A stretch of 64,000 bases of DNA, from positions 1 through 64,000 of the forward strand of contig DAOPQC010000010.1 of the NCBI GenBank assembly GCA_035358815.1, read 5' to 3'. This stretch comes from Thermoanaerobaculales bacterium. Lineage in GTDB: Bacteria > Acidobacteriota > Thermoanaerobaculia > Thermoanaerobaculales > Sulfomarinibacteraceae. The position numbers and the translations under genes were made by a program. Positions 37,054-45,902 of this stretch are shown piece after piece (the stretch's first letter is position 1; every line of letters starts with the position of its first letter). Under the pieces are notes generated by a model. The model saw nothing but the letters and a program-made list of their open reading frames with translations, made no database searches and was not told where the DNA came from.

Positions 37054-37871
37054 GCGGCAATCGATGGACCCGGTCGCGGCGCCAGGCCTGGGCGGTCGCC
37101 CGTCACGAGATCAGGCTCGCGGTCTTCGGCCGCCGCGTGCTGCCGGTGCTGCTGCTCGTCGGCATGCCGCTCGCCCTGGCCGCCCTGCGAGCCGTCTTCC
37201 TCCCCGCCCGTCAGCGCCTCGACGTCGGGCACAGCACGGCCGACTTCGCCCAGATGTTCGCCCTGTTCCATCTCCGCTTCGTGGTCTTCTTCGCCTGCGC
37301 CCTGCTCTTCGCCAAGCTGTTCCGCGGCGAGATCCTCGAGCGCAGCCTGCACTACAGCCTGCTCGCGCCGGTGCGCCGGGCGGTCCTGGTCGTGGGCAAG
37401 TACCTGGGCGGCGTGATCGCGGCCTGGATCGTGCTGCTGACCAGCACCGGGCTCACATTCCTCCTGTTCCACCTTCCCCACGGCGCCGCCGGTGTGCGCC
37501 AGCTGCTGTCGCCGGCCGGCCTGTCCGACCTGGCCGGCTACCTCGCGGTGGTGGCGCTCGCCTGCTGCGCCTACGGCGCGGCGTTCCTGCTCGCCGGCCT
37601 CTACTTCGGCAACCCGATGGTGCCGGCGCTGATCTTCCTCGGCTGGGAGGTCGCCACCCCGTTCCTGCCGCCGGCGCTCAAGGCGCTCAGCTTCGTTCAC
37701 TACCTGGGGTCGCTGCTGCCGGTCGCCCCGTCGCTCGGCCCGCTGGCGCTGCTCACGCGGCCGGTCGACCCCTGGCTCGCCGTCCTCGGCCTGCTCACCG
37801 CCACCGTGCTGCTGCTCGCCCTCGCGGTTCGCGTGGCCGGCCGGCTGGAGGTGACGTATGCCGCTGAGTGA
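37050..37871 (+). CDS. ABC-2 type transporter permease
   Basis: A 273-residue membrane protein with about six transmembrane helices. The segment FRGEILERSLHYSLLAPVRRAVLVVGKYLGG is the loop that precedes the third helix in ABC-2 permeases. It starts in ATGA overlap with the second ATPase gene and closes the cassette that begins with the sigma factor. Confidence 0.87.
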   Translation: MSGNRWTRSRRQAWAVARHEIRLAVFGRRVLPVLLLVGMPLALAALRAVFLPARQRLDVGHSTADFAQMFALFHLRFVVFFACALLFAKLFRGEILERSLHYSLLAPVRRAVLVVGKYLGGVIAAWIVLLTSTGLTFLLFHLPHGAAGVRQLLSPAGLSDLAGYLAVVALACCAYGAAFLLAGLYFGNPMVPALIFLGWEVATPFLPPALKALSFVHYLGSLLPVAPSLGPLALLTRPVDPWLAVLGLLTATVLLLALAVRVAGRLEVTYAAE

Positions 37872-37944
37872 GGATCTGGGGGCTGGGATCCAGGGGATAG
37901 GGACCCACTTTCGCTTCCGTTCCCGTCCCCGTTCCCGTTCCCGA
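37872..37944 (+). repeat. composite element: G-rich heptads then C-rich hexads
   Basis: Heptads GGATCTG, GGGGCTG, GGATCCA, GGGGATA and GGGACCC (37872-37906) are followed after 2 nt by hexads TTTCGC, TTCCGT, TCCCGT, CCCCGT, TCCCGT and TCCCGA (37909-37944). It starts on the base after the permease stop codon and ends 5 nt before the convergent murB stop. Confidence 0.8.
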
Positions 37945-37949
37945 GTCAC

Positions 37950-39059
37950 TCAGCCGGCCTCGCCACCCTCCAGGGGATCGCCCGGGGGGAAGCCCAGGAA
38001 GACCGGTTCGGGCCGCAGCCGGACCCCGAAGAGTTCGCCGACCCTGGTCCGGATGCCGCGCGCAAGGCCAAGCAGCTCGCCGGTCGTCGCCCCCCCGCGG
38101 TTGACCAGGGCGAGCGCGTGCCGGGTCGAGATGCCGACCCGACCGGCGACGTGCCCCTTGCCGAACCCGGCGCGCTCGATCAGCCAGGCGGCCGGCACCT
38201 TGCGGCGGTCGCCGCCGGCCGGGAAGCTCGGTACCGCCTCGTCGATGCCCGCCGCCAGCGAGCGCTCCTGCACCGCCCGCAGCTCGTGCGGCGCCAGCAC
38301 CGGGTTGACGAAGAACGAGCCGGCGCTGCGCCGGTTGGGATCGGCCGGGTCGATGACCATCGACTTCGAGCGCCGCAGCTCGAGCACCGCCCGGCGGACC
38401 GCCGCCAGCGACGGTGGGTGCCGTTCCACGGCGAGCGCGTTCGCGAGCTCCGGGTAGGCGATCGTCGGCGACCCCGCGGGCCGTAGCCGGAAGCTGACCG
38501 ACACGACCACGAACCGGTCGGGCTGCTCGCGCAGCGTGCTGGTCCGGTAGCCGAGGCCGAGGTCCCGCGCCCCGAGCTCGACCACCTCCAGTGAGGCGCG
38601 GTCGATCGCCCGCACCCGCTCGATCGTGTCGCCGGCCTCCTGGCCGTAGGCGCCGACGTTCTGGATCGGCGTGGCGCCGGCCGTCCCGGGGATCCCCGAC
38701 AGGCACTCCAGGCCGGCCCAGCCCTCACCGACGCAGCGCTCGACCAGCGCGTCCCACGGCTCGCCGGCCGCCGCCGTCACCAGCACCCCGCCGGCCTCGG
38801 CCTCAACCGCCACGCCGCACGCGACGACCCGCAGCACCAGGCCGTCGACGCCACTGTCGGCCACCACCACGTTGCTGCCGCCACCGAGCACGGTCACCGG
38901 CAGGCCGCGCTCGCGCGCCCAGCGCAGCGCGTCGACCACCGCTGCCGCGTCCCCCGCCTCGACCAGCCAGCGAGCCGGCCCGCCCAGCTCGAACGTGGTC
39001 AGCGGAGCCAGGGCGACGCCCCCGCGGAGCCCCCTCGGCGGACCGGCACTGGCGCTCAT
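37950..39059 (-). CDS. murB: UDP-N-acetylenolpyruvoylglucosamine reductase
   Basis: A 369-residue FAD enzyme that reduces UDP-GlcNAc-enolpyruvate to UDP-MurNAc in peptidoglycan synthesis. FAD-binding segments are LTTFELGGPARWLVE, LGGGSNVVVAD and SGIPGTAGATPIQNVGAYGQE. The catalytic Ser is S248 in SAGSFFVNPV and the Glu is E351. The YRTSTLR loop places it with the longer, type I-like enzymes. The ATG at 39059 gives the normal N-terminus, since the frame upstream is low-complexity basic sequence. It is divergent from the M1 peptidase gene. Confidence 0.93.
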   Translation of the reverse strand: MSASAGPPRGLRGGVALAPLTTFELGGPARWLVEAGDAAAVVDALRWARERGLPVTVLGGGSNVVVADSGVDGLVLRVVACGVAVEAEAGGVLVTAAAGEPWDALVERCVGEGWAGLECLSGIPGTAGATPIQNVGAYGQEAGDTIERVRAIDRASLEVVELGARDLGLGYRTSTLREQPDRFVVVSVSFRLRPAGSPTIAYPELANALAVERHPPSLAAVRRAVLELRRSKSMVIDPADPNRRSAGSFFVNPVLAPHELRAVQERSLAAGIDEAVPSFPAGGDRRKVPAAWLIERAGFGKGHVAGRVGISTRHALALVNRGGATTGELLGLARGIRTRVGELFGVRLRPEPVFLGFPPGDPLEGGEAG

Positions 39060-39195
39060 CACCGCGGCCAGTGTGCCCCACGCCGTGGCGCGCGGCAAGC
39101 GCGCGGCGGTCCGCCGTCGCCGCCTGCCGGGCCCGGCAGAGCCCGCTCGCCCGGCCGCCGGCGGTGGCCGCCGCACCGGCTGCGCCCGGAACCGC

Positions 39196-39215
39196 TACAA
39201 TCCACCGGCTGGAGG
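39196..39215 (+). promoter_or_regulatory. -10 box and ribosome binding site of the M1 peptidase gene
   Basis: TACAAT (39196-39201) lies 20 nt before the ATG, and GGAGGG (39211-39216) lies 5 nt before it. No convincing -35 box is visible. Confidence 0.5.
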
Positions 39216-39221
39216 GTCACG

Positions 39222-42200
39222 ATGCGACTTCACGTCACCGCCGTCCTGGCCGCCCTGCTGGTCGCGCCGGCAGCGCTCGCCCAGATCGATGTTCCCGCTC
39301 CGGGTGTCGCACTGCCCGCCGCGGCCGCCCGCCACGCCGACGAGATCTCGGCCAAGCGCGCGCGCTTCGAGCGAGCTCTCGACCTCGGCACGGCGACGCC
39401 CAAGGGCTGGGCCCCGATTCCCGAGCCGTCCACCATCGACGTCACCCACTACGACCTCGACCTCGCCGTCGACATCGGCAGGCGGCTGCTCTCCGGCACC
39501 GCGCGGATCGAGGTCGCGGCGGCGAGAGACGCCCTGCGCGCGATCGCGCTCGACGCCGACCTCGGGCTGCGGGTGATCTCCGTGGTCCTGCTCGCCGACG
39601 GCCGGCACCCTGCCGACTCGCCCCGCTCACTGCCGTTCACCCACGCCGACGATCGGCTCACGGCCTGGTTGCCCGGCCCGCTCGACGCCGGCGACACGGT
39701 GACTCTCCTGATCTCCTACGGCGGCCGCGCCTCCCGCTTCGGCGACGGAGTCAACTGGTACTCCCACATGGGGTCGCCGGAGATCTTCACCTTCGCCGAG
39801 CCGTTCGGCGCCCGGGTCTGGTTCCCGTGCAACGACCGTCCCGACGACAAGGCCACCGTCGAGCTCACCGTCACGGCGCCGGCGGCGCTGACCGCCGCCT
39901 CCAACGGCCTCGAGGTCGATCGCTACGACAACGGCGACGGCACCGCCACCACGACCTGGTCCTCGCAGTACCCGGTCGCGACCTACCTGGTGGTGATGGA
40001 CATCTCGAGCTACGCCTACCGCGAGTGGACGTACCACGCCCAGGACGGCTCGACGATGCCGGTGGTGGCGTACATCTACCCCGACCGGGCGGCCGCCGGC
40101 GAGGCCGACCTCGCGATCACCCCGGAGCTGATCCGGGTCCTCGCCACCCGCTTCGGCGAGTACCCGTTCGTCGAGGAGAAGTACGGCAATCTCACCGCGG
40201 CCTTCGGCGGCGGCATGGAGCACCAGACCCTGACCACGATCGGCGACTTCTTCGGCGACCCGTGGATGGAGTGGCTGAACGTCCACGAGCTCGCGCACTC
40301 GTGGTGGGGCGACTGGCTGACCTGCGCCGACTGGCGCGAGCTGTGGCTCAACGAGAGCCTGGCCACCTACGGCGAGTTCGTGTGGGCCGACGAGACGTAC
40401 GGCGAGGCCTTCCTCGACCAGTACCGGAGCGAGGCCGACTGGGCGCTCTTCTACGCCGGCGCGCTCTACGACAACCCGGTGGCCTTCTCGCGGACCGTCT
40501 ATGACGGCGGCGCGATGGTCCTCCACATGCTGCGCTACGTGACCGGCGACGACGCCTTCTTCGCCGGCCTCGCCGGCTACCGGCAGGCGTTCGCCGGCGG
40601 CGCCGCCACCACCGAGGGCTTCAAGGCGGCGATGGAGACCGCCTGGGGCAACGACCTCGACTGGTTCTTCGAGCAGTGGGTGTACGGCGCCAACCGGCCC
40701 CGCTTCCAGTACCAGTGGCAGGCCGCGTCCGGGCCGGCGGTCCGCCTGACCGTCACCCAGGAGCACTCGAACGCCCCCTACTTCCGGACCCCGATGGACG
40801 TCCGCGTCGAGACCGTTGCCGGCACCGAGGACCACCGGATCTGGCTCGATGCCGCCGCCGAGCAGACCGTCGAGGTGCCGGTCACGGCCGCCCCGACCGG
40901 CGTCGTGCTCGATCCGGGCCGGCGCATCCTGAGCTACCTCTCGCCGGCCGCCGAGCCCGACATCGACCTCGGCCCCGACTTCCCCGACCTCGACGCCGGC
41001 CTGATCCTGCGCGGCGAGACCGCGTCGATCGTCGTCCCGATCACCAACACCGGCGGCTCCGAGCTCATCATCTCGGCGATCGACTCGACGAGCGGCGCGT
41101 TCCGCATCGCTGCCCCGGATCAGCTGCCGGTCGCGCTCGGCGCCGGTGAGGCGATCAACCTCGTCATCGACTTCAGCACGTCGTCGACCGGAGACCAATC
41201 CGGCTATGTCCTGGTTGCCAGCAACGACCCGTCCTACCCCGACGGCGTGGCCTACCTGCCGGTGGCCGGGAGCGTCGCGCGCTTCGCCGACCCAACCCTC
41301 CAGGCCCCGGCCGCCGCCAGCCTCGGCAGCGTGCCGATCGGCGGCAGCGGCGAGGCCTCGATCAACGTCTTCAACTTCGGCGGCGCCCCGCTCACCCTCC
41401 TGGGGTCGATCTCGGGCGACGGGTTCCGCCTCGCCAGCGCCATCCCCGCCGCGATCGAGCCGGCGGGGTCGGCCACGCTCTTCATCCGCTTCCAGCCCGG
41501 CCAGGTCGGCCCTCACGCCGGCGCGCTGGTCCTCGCGACCAACGACCCTGCCCGCCCCGAGCACGTGGTGTCGCTGTCCGGCACCGGCATCGGCGCACCG
41601 CGGCTCGAGATCACGCCGTCGACAATCGACCTCGGCGTCGTCTCAGTCGACGGCGCCGCGACGGCGACGATCGCCAACACCGGCACCGACGACCTGGTGA
41701 TGACCGCGATCGCCGCCGATGCCCCGTTCACCGTGCCCGAGTTCCTGATCTTCCCGGTGGTGCTCGGGCCGGGGCAGTCCCTCCCGCTCGAGGTCGGCCT
41801 CGCCGGGGCGGCGCCGGGCCCCGTCCGCGGCCTGCTGGCGATCGCCTCCAACGACCCGTCGGTTCCCCGCGCCGTGGTTCCGCTCAGCGCCTGGGTGGCT
41901 GGCGATCCCGGCGAGCTCGAGGCGTGGGCCTTCCCAGCCGCCGCCAGCACAACCGGGCTCGGGGACGCGCAGTGGCGCTCGCGGGCGTTCCTGGTCAATC
42001 CGAACGACGGCGACATCGTCGTCGACCTCAGATTCCGTCCCGGCGACCCTGGCCCCGACTCCCCCGCCGACCTGACCCTGGCGCTGCCCGCCGGGCAGCA
42101 GCGCACGCTCGAGGACCTGGTCGCCGGGCTCGGCCACACCGGCGCCGGCGGCATCGTGCTCAACGCCTCGCAGCCGGGCCTGGTCGCGGTGTCGCGGACC

Positions 42201-43319
42201 TACGCCGACGGCGACGACGGCACCTACGGCCAGTTCATCCCGGCCCTCGGCCGTGAGCAGGAGCTCGCGGGATCGGCGACGTACGTGATCGGCGGTCTCG
42301 CCGCCAACGGCGGCTTCCACACCAACCTCGGCGTCCTCAACCTGGGCCCCTACCCGCTCTCGGTGGAAGCGACCCTCTTCGCTCCCGACGGCAGCGAGCT
42401 CGCGCGGCGGACCCTCAATGCCCAGCCGTATGGGTACCGTCAGCTCACCGACGTCTTCCAGGGCGTCACCGCCACGCCGCTGCGGGGGGCCTTCGTCGAG
42501 ATCACCGCTGCCAACCCGGCGGCGCGCTACCTCGCCTTCGCGTCGGTGGTCGACGACGGCTCTCACGATCCGACCCTCATCCTGCCGGTCGCGGTCGAAT
42601 TCGGCGTCGCAGCCCCGGTGAACTTCGGCATACCGGTCGTCGCCTCCAACCCTGGCGCCCACGGCACCATGTGGCGCTCCGATGTTTCGGTCGTCTCGCG
42701 AGCCGAACAGGCCGTCCAGATCGAAGCGAACTTCGTTCCGGCAGAACCCGGGAGCGAGATCATCGTGCGGGATCTCCAGGTGCCGGCGCGCTCCGCGCTC
42801 GAGCTCGCGGACATCGTCCGCACGACGTTCGAGACCACCGGCTCCGGGTGGATCGAGCTTGTCTCTTCCGCGCCGGGCGTCGCCGTCTTCAGCCGCACCT
42901 ACAACGACGACCCGTCTGGCACCTACGGCCAGTCCGTGCCGACCTTGATTCCCGACGACGAGATCCTCCTGGGCGGCGACGTCGCCGTGCTCGCCGGCCT
43001 GAGCTCGGCCGACGGCTTCCGCACCAACCTCGGCATCACCTCGTTCTCACCGTTCGACATCACCGTCACGGTGCGCGCCTTCCGCGACGACGGCGAGCTC
43101 ATCGGCGAGCTCGACGTGGTCGTGCCGAGGTCCCGCTTCGTCCAGGTCGAGCGGCTGCTCTCCGAAGCGTTCGGCTTCACCGGCACCGCCTGGGCCACCC
43201 TGACCTGCGACGGCTCCGGGGTGATGTACGTGGCCCACGCCTCGGTGATCGACGGCGCGAGCGGCGATCCCATCTACATCCCGGCGGTCGTCCGCGAGGT
43301 CGCTGCGGGAGGGCCATGA
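39222..43319 (+). CDS. secreted M1-family metallopeptidase with Ig-like and C-terminal repeat domains
   Basis: A 1365-residue exported protein with a signal peptide of about 20 residues ending AALAQ. The N-terminal beta domain and gluzincin catalytic domain contain GGGMEHQT (substrate recognition), zinc ligands H355, H359 (HELAH) and E378 (LNESLATYGEF). The peptidase part ends near residue 570. Three Ig-like 'choice-of-anchor D' repeats of about 105 residues follow, with conserved SNDP motifs. Then come two related copies of about 220 residues, each beginning near a WRS motif and containing SRTY and GTYGQ. This is far longer than normal M1 enzymes. It probably acts outside the cell on peptides. 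The anchor of the C-terminus is unknown. Confidence 0.9.
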   Translation: MRLHVTAVLAALLVAPAALAQIDVPAPGVALPAAAARHADEISAKRARFERALDLGTATPKGWAPIPEPSTIDVTHYDLDLAVDIGRRLLSGTARIEVAAARDALRAIALDADLGLRVISVVLLADGRHPADSPRSLPFTHADDRLTAWLPGPLDAGDTVTLLISYGGRASRFGDGVNWYSHMGSPEIFTFAEPFGARVWFPCNDRPDDKATVELTVTAPAALTAASNGLEVDRYDNGDGTATTTWSSQYPVATYLVVMDISSYAYREWTYHAQDGSTMPVVAYIYPDRAAAGEADLAITPELIRVLATRFGEYPFVEEKYGNLTAAFGGGMEHQTLTTIGDFFGDPWMEWLNVHELAHSWWGDWLTCADWRELWLNESLATYGEFVWADETYGEAFLDQYRSEADWALFYAGALYDNPVAFSRTVYDGGAMVLHMLRYVTGDDAFFAGLAGYRQAFAGGAATTEGFKAAMETAWGNDLDWFFEQWVYGANRPRFQYQWQAASGPAVRLTVTQEHSNAPYFRTPMDVRVETVAGTEDHRIWLDAAAEQTVEVPVTAAPTGVVLDPGRRILSYLSPAAEPDIDLGPDFPDLDAGLILRGETASIVVPITNTGGSELIISAIDSTSGAFRIAAPDQLPVALGAGEAINLVIDFSTSSTGDQSGYVLVASNDPSYPDGVAYLPVAGSVARFADPTLQAPAAASLGSVPIGGSGEASINVFNFGGAPLTLLGSISGDGFRLASAIPAAIEPAGSATLFIRFQPGQVGPHAGALVLATNDPARPEHVVSLSGTGIGAPRLEITPSTIDLGVVSVDGAATATIANTGTDDLVMTAIAADAPFTVPEFLIFPVVLGPGQSLPLEVGLAGAAPGPVRGLLAIASNDPSVPRAVVPLSAWVAGDPGELEAWAFPAAASTTGLGDAQWRSRAFLVNPNDGDIVVDLRFRPGDPGPDSPADLTLALPAGQQRTLEDLVAGLGHTGAGGIVLNASQPGLVAVSRTYADGDDGTYGQFIPALGREQELAGSATYVIGGLAANGGFHTNLGVLNLGPYPLSVEATLFAPDGSELARRTLNAQPYGYRQLTDVFQGVTATPLRGAFVEITAANPAARYLAFASVVDDGSHDPTLILPVAVEFGVAAPVNFGIPVVASNPGAHGTMWRSDVSVVSRAEQAVQIEANFVPAEPGSEIIVRDLQVPARSALELADIVRTTFETTGSGWIELVSSAPGVAVFSRTYNDDPSGTYGQSVPTLIPDDEILLGGDVAVLAGLSSADGFRTNLGITSFSPFDITVTVRAFRDDGELIGELDVVVPRSRFVQVERLLSEAFGFTGTAWATLTCDGSGVMYVAHASVIDGASGDPIYIPAVVREVAAGGP

Positions 43320-43325
43320 CGCCCG

Positions 43326-43342
43326 TATAATCGATAGCGATG
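43326..43342 (+). promoter_or_regulatory. consensus -10 box, near-leaderless start of the PilZ gene
   Basis: A perfect TATAAT at 43326-43331, an 8-nt gap and the ATG at 43340. There is no ribosome binding site. Confidence 0.55.
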
Positions 43343-44065
43343 CCAGGCAGCGGCGCCATCCAGGTCCTGGTCACCAGGGTCGACGATGCGACTCTCCAAA
43401 GGGTCGCCGAGACCCTGCGTCAGATCCGGGTCGACCTCCACCGCGTGCGCTGGGACCAGACGACCCTGGACCTCGTCCAGGGGACCCCGTTCGACGTCGT
43501 GATCATCGGCTACCCGGTCTCCCGTGAGGCGCTCAACCGCTTCCTCGACGCCGCCCGGACCAAGGGCGCGGCCTGCCGCCGCGCGGGCCTCGTCCTGATC
43601 ACCGAGAGCGTGCACTCGGAGGCCGCCCAGGCCCTGATCGGCAGGGGCGCCAACCGGGTGGTGACGGCCGAGGAGCTGGAGAACCGCCTGGTCACCGCCG
43701 TCGAGGATCTCGCCAGCCCGGCGCCGCGGCTGCCGGTGCGCATCCCGGCCCGGGTCCAGCTCTTCGCCGACGGTCGTCCGCTGCGGTTGATGGCGCAGGT
43801 CGACGACGTCTCGGCCTCCGGCATGCTGGTGCGCGGGGTGACGCAGTTCCCGGTGGGGACCGTCTTCGGCTTCGAGGTGGTAGTCCCGGGCGAGGCCAAG
43901 CCGATCCGGGGCACCGCCGAGATCATGCGCCTGACCGACCCGAGGCGCGAGGCGGTCCGCGGGGTCGGCGTCCGGTTCGTCTCCTTCGAGGGCTCCGACC
44001 GGCTGCGCCTGGAGATGTTCATCGACCGCAGCCTGCCGCAGCGCGCGAGGGCCGGCGCCGACTGA
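43340..44065 (+). CDS. receiver-like domain fused to PilZ domain
   Basis: A 241-residue cytoplasmic protein. Residues about 5-125 have an alpha/beta pattern like a response-regulator receiver (QVLVTRVDD, FDVVIIGYPVSR, AGLVLITES, GANRVVTAEEL). The usual phospho-acceptor position (DVVIIGYP) does not have a standard acidic cluster. Residues about 130-235 form a PilZ domain with RIPARVQLF and DVSASGMLV, positions that bind cyclic di-GMP in typical members (RxxxR and DxSxxG). The first Arg of the RxxxR motif is not clearly preserved. It stands alone and is probably a c-di-GMP or degenerate effector. Confidence 0.8.
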   Translation: MPGSGAIQVLVTRVDDATLQRVAETLRQIRVDLHRVRWDQTTLDLVQGTPFDVVIIGYPVSREALNRFLDAARTKGAACRRAGLVLITESVHSEAAQALIGRGANRVVTAEELENRLVTAVEDLASPAPRLPVRIPARVQLFADGRPLRLMAQVDDVSASGMLVRGVTQFPVGTVFGFEVVVPGEAKPIRGTAEIMRLTDPRREAVRGVGVRFVSFEGSDRLRLEMFIDRSLPQRARAGAD

Positions 44066-44079
44066 GCCGCGGGCGTCGC

Positions 44080-45351
44080 TCAGCTCGCGGCGCGGCGCTG
44101 AGGGGGCGTCGTGTCACGCTCGATCACCCAGGCGTTGTCGCCGTCGCCCGGGCAGTGCCGCGAGCGGGTCGCCCGGACGCGGGAGTAGCCGGCCGGGACC
44201 GGCGAGCTCGCGGCCACCACCTCACGGGCCGCCGGGCGCTTGATGATCCAGACGTTGGCCCCCGTCCCCGGGCAGGCCGGGCTGTGTGCGTGACCGACCA
44301 CCACCCAGCCTTCGGGCACGCTGCGCCCCTTGCAGATCAGCCGGTTGCGCCGCGCCGGCGCGGCCACCGCCGCCCGGCCCGCGCGCTCGCGCCACATCCG
44401 CTCCAGCTCGTCGACCAGGTCGATGTCGGCGCGGATGCCGTTGACCCGGTTGATCTGGACGATGGTCGTGGGCGACGTGAAGTTGACCTCGGTCAGGTGG
44501 TCGCCGATGAAGTCGAGGCCCAGCAGCTGGAGGCCCATCGGGTTGAGGTCCGCCGCCACCACGCGGCAGGCCTCGAGCTGGCGCGGGCTCGGCTCGAGCC
44601 GGGCCGCCGATGCGCCCTGGTGGAGGTTGGCGAGCCGTGACCCTGGCGCCGGGACCCTCAGCACCGACCCCAGCACGCGGTCGTTGATGGTCAGGATCCG
44701 GAGGTCGCCGCTGTCCTCGATCGCCGCGAGGTAGGGCTGGACGATGACCTCGGGGCCCCACCGCTCCCAGATCCCGTGCAGCTCCTGCTCGGGCGCGGCG
44801 TTGGGCACGAAGGTGACGCCGATGCCGCTGCACGTGCTCTTCGGCTTGATGACGGCCTCGCCGGGCTGGCGCCGGATTGCTGCCACGAGTTCCGCGAAAC
44901 TCCCGCAGACAAGAGTCGGCGCGGCGAACTCCGGGTACCGCAGGATGACGGTGTGCTCCGACAGGTCGTAGGTCGCGGGTGGCCGGTTGATCTGCACGAC
45001 GCTCTCGGGCGCCGCCTCGAAGTGCCGCGCGTGCTCGATGAAGGTGCGGTCCACTGGCGGGTCCTTGCGCTGGAGGACCACCCGGTACTCTCCCACCGCA
45101 GCCGTCCGGAACGGGCCCAGCTCCCAGAACGGAGCCCGACCGGCATCCGAGGACAGGATCTCGCGGACCGGCAGCGCCGCCAGGTAGCGGTCGCTCGGCT
45201 GGCTGGCATCGCTGGCCAGCAGGTCGAGATAGTCGACCGCGATGCCGCGTGCGATCAGCTCGCGGCTGATGCACACCCCGAGATCGAACTCGGGGTCGAG
45301 CGTCTCGACCGGATCGGCGACGATGAGATAGCGACCTGCCACGTCCCTCAC
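44080..45351 (-). CDS. glutathione synthetase-like ATP-grasp protein with C-terminal tandem repeat
   Basis: A 423-residue protein. Residues 1 to about 325 align by eye with GshB: VVLQRKDPPVDRTFI, INRPPA, AVIKPKSTCSGIGV, PYLAAIEDSGDLRIL and LDFIGDHLTEVNFTSPT, so the ATP-grasp active site is intact. The last 90 residues carry two copies of a 29-residue motif (345-373 and 385-413) of the form VP-x-GW/Y…CPG-x-G-x-N-x-W-x-I-x-R. The GTG at 45351 was chosen, and a GTG at 45342 with GAGGGA upstream is an alternative. It follows ogt at 53 nt. Glutathione itself as product is inferred. Confidence 0.8.
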   Translation of the reverse strand: MRDVAGRYLIVADPVETLDPEFDLGVCISRELIARGIAVDYLDLLASDASQPSDRYLAALPVREILSSDAGRAPFWELGPFRTAAVGEYRVVLQRKDPPVDRTFIEHARHFEAAPESVVQINRPPATYDLSEHTVILRYPEFAAPTLVCGSFAELVAAIRRQPGEAVIKPKSTCSGIGVTFVPNAAPEQELHGIWERWGPEVIVQPYLAAIEDSGDLRILTINDRVLGSVLRVPAPGSRLANLHQGASAARLEPSPRQLEACRVVAADLNPMGLQLLGLDFIGDHLTEVNFTSPTTIVQINRVNGIRADIDLVDELERMWRERAGRAAVAAPARRNRLICKGRSVPEGWVVVGHAHSPACPGTGANVWIIKRPAAREVVAASSPVPAGYSRVRATRSRHCPGDGDNAWVIERDTTPPQRRAAS

Positions 45352-45404
45352 CCGCTGGGGAGAACAGGCGGTCCGGTCGGCCCATTTCGGCCGCCGCGGA
45401 CCGC

Positions 45405-45902
45405 TCAGCCCAGGTCCAGCGTCAGCTGGCCGAGCGACGCCAGCGTCGCGCCCTCGAGGCGCAGCAGCGCCGCCTTCACCGCGAGACCGCCACCGTACCC
45501 CACCAGCGCGCCATCCGCCCCGACCACCCGGTGGCAGGGGATGACGATCGGGATCGGGTTGGTCGCGTTGGCGAGCCCGACCGCCCGCGCCACGGCCCCG
45601 CCCCCGAGCCGGCCGGCGACCTCGCCGTAGCTGCGCGTCTCGCCGTAGGGGATCGCCGCGACCTCCCGCCACACCCGCTGCTGGAAGTCGGAGCCATCGG
45701 GCGCGAGCTGGAGCTCGAATCGCCTCCGCTGCCGGCCGAAGTACTCGAGGAGCTGGCCCGACACCTCGGCGCAGCGGCCCGGGTCACGCCCGGCCGCGCC
45801 GCGGCTCTCCCCGAACCGCACCTGCACCAGACGGCCGTCCCCGTCCACCACCACCGTGAGCGGGCCGACCGGGGTGGCGACGATGTCCCACGCCTGGTTC
45901 AC
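45405..45902 (-). CDS. ogt: methylated-DNA--protein-cysteine S-methyltransferase
   Basis: A 165-residue suicide DNA repair protein that removes O6-alkyl groups from guanine. The acceptor C123 lies in IPCHRVVG. The DNA-binding helix segment FQQRVWREVAAIPYGETRSYGEVA and the asparagine hinge ANATNP are present. The GTG start at 45902 overlaps the SnoaL-like gene stop (GTGA). The length is that of Ogt-type enzymes without an Ada domain. Confidence 0.93.
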   Translation of the reverse strand: MNQAWDIVATPVGPLTVVVDGDGRLVQVRFGESRGAAGRDPGRCAEVSGQLLEYFGRQRRRFELQLAPDGSDFQQRVWREVAAIPYGETRSYGEVAGRLGGGAVARAVGLANATNPIPIVIPCHRVVGADGALVGYGGGLAVKAALLRLEGATLASLGQLTLDLG

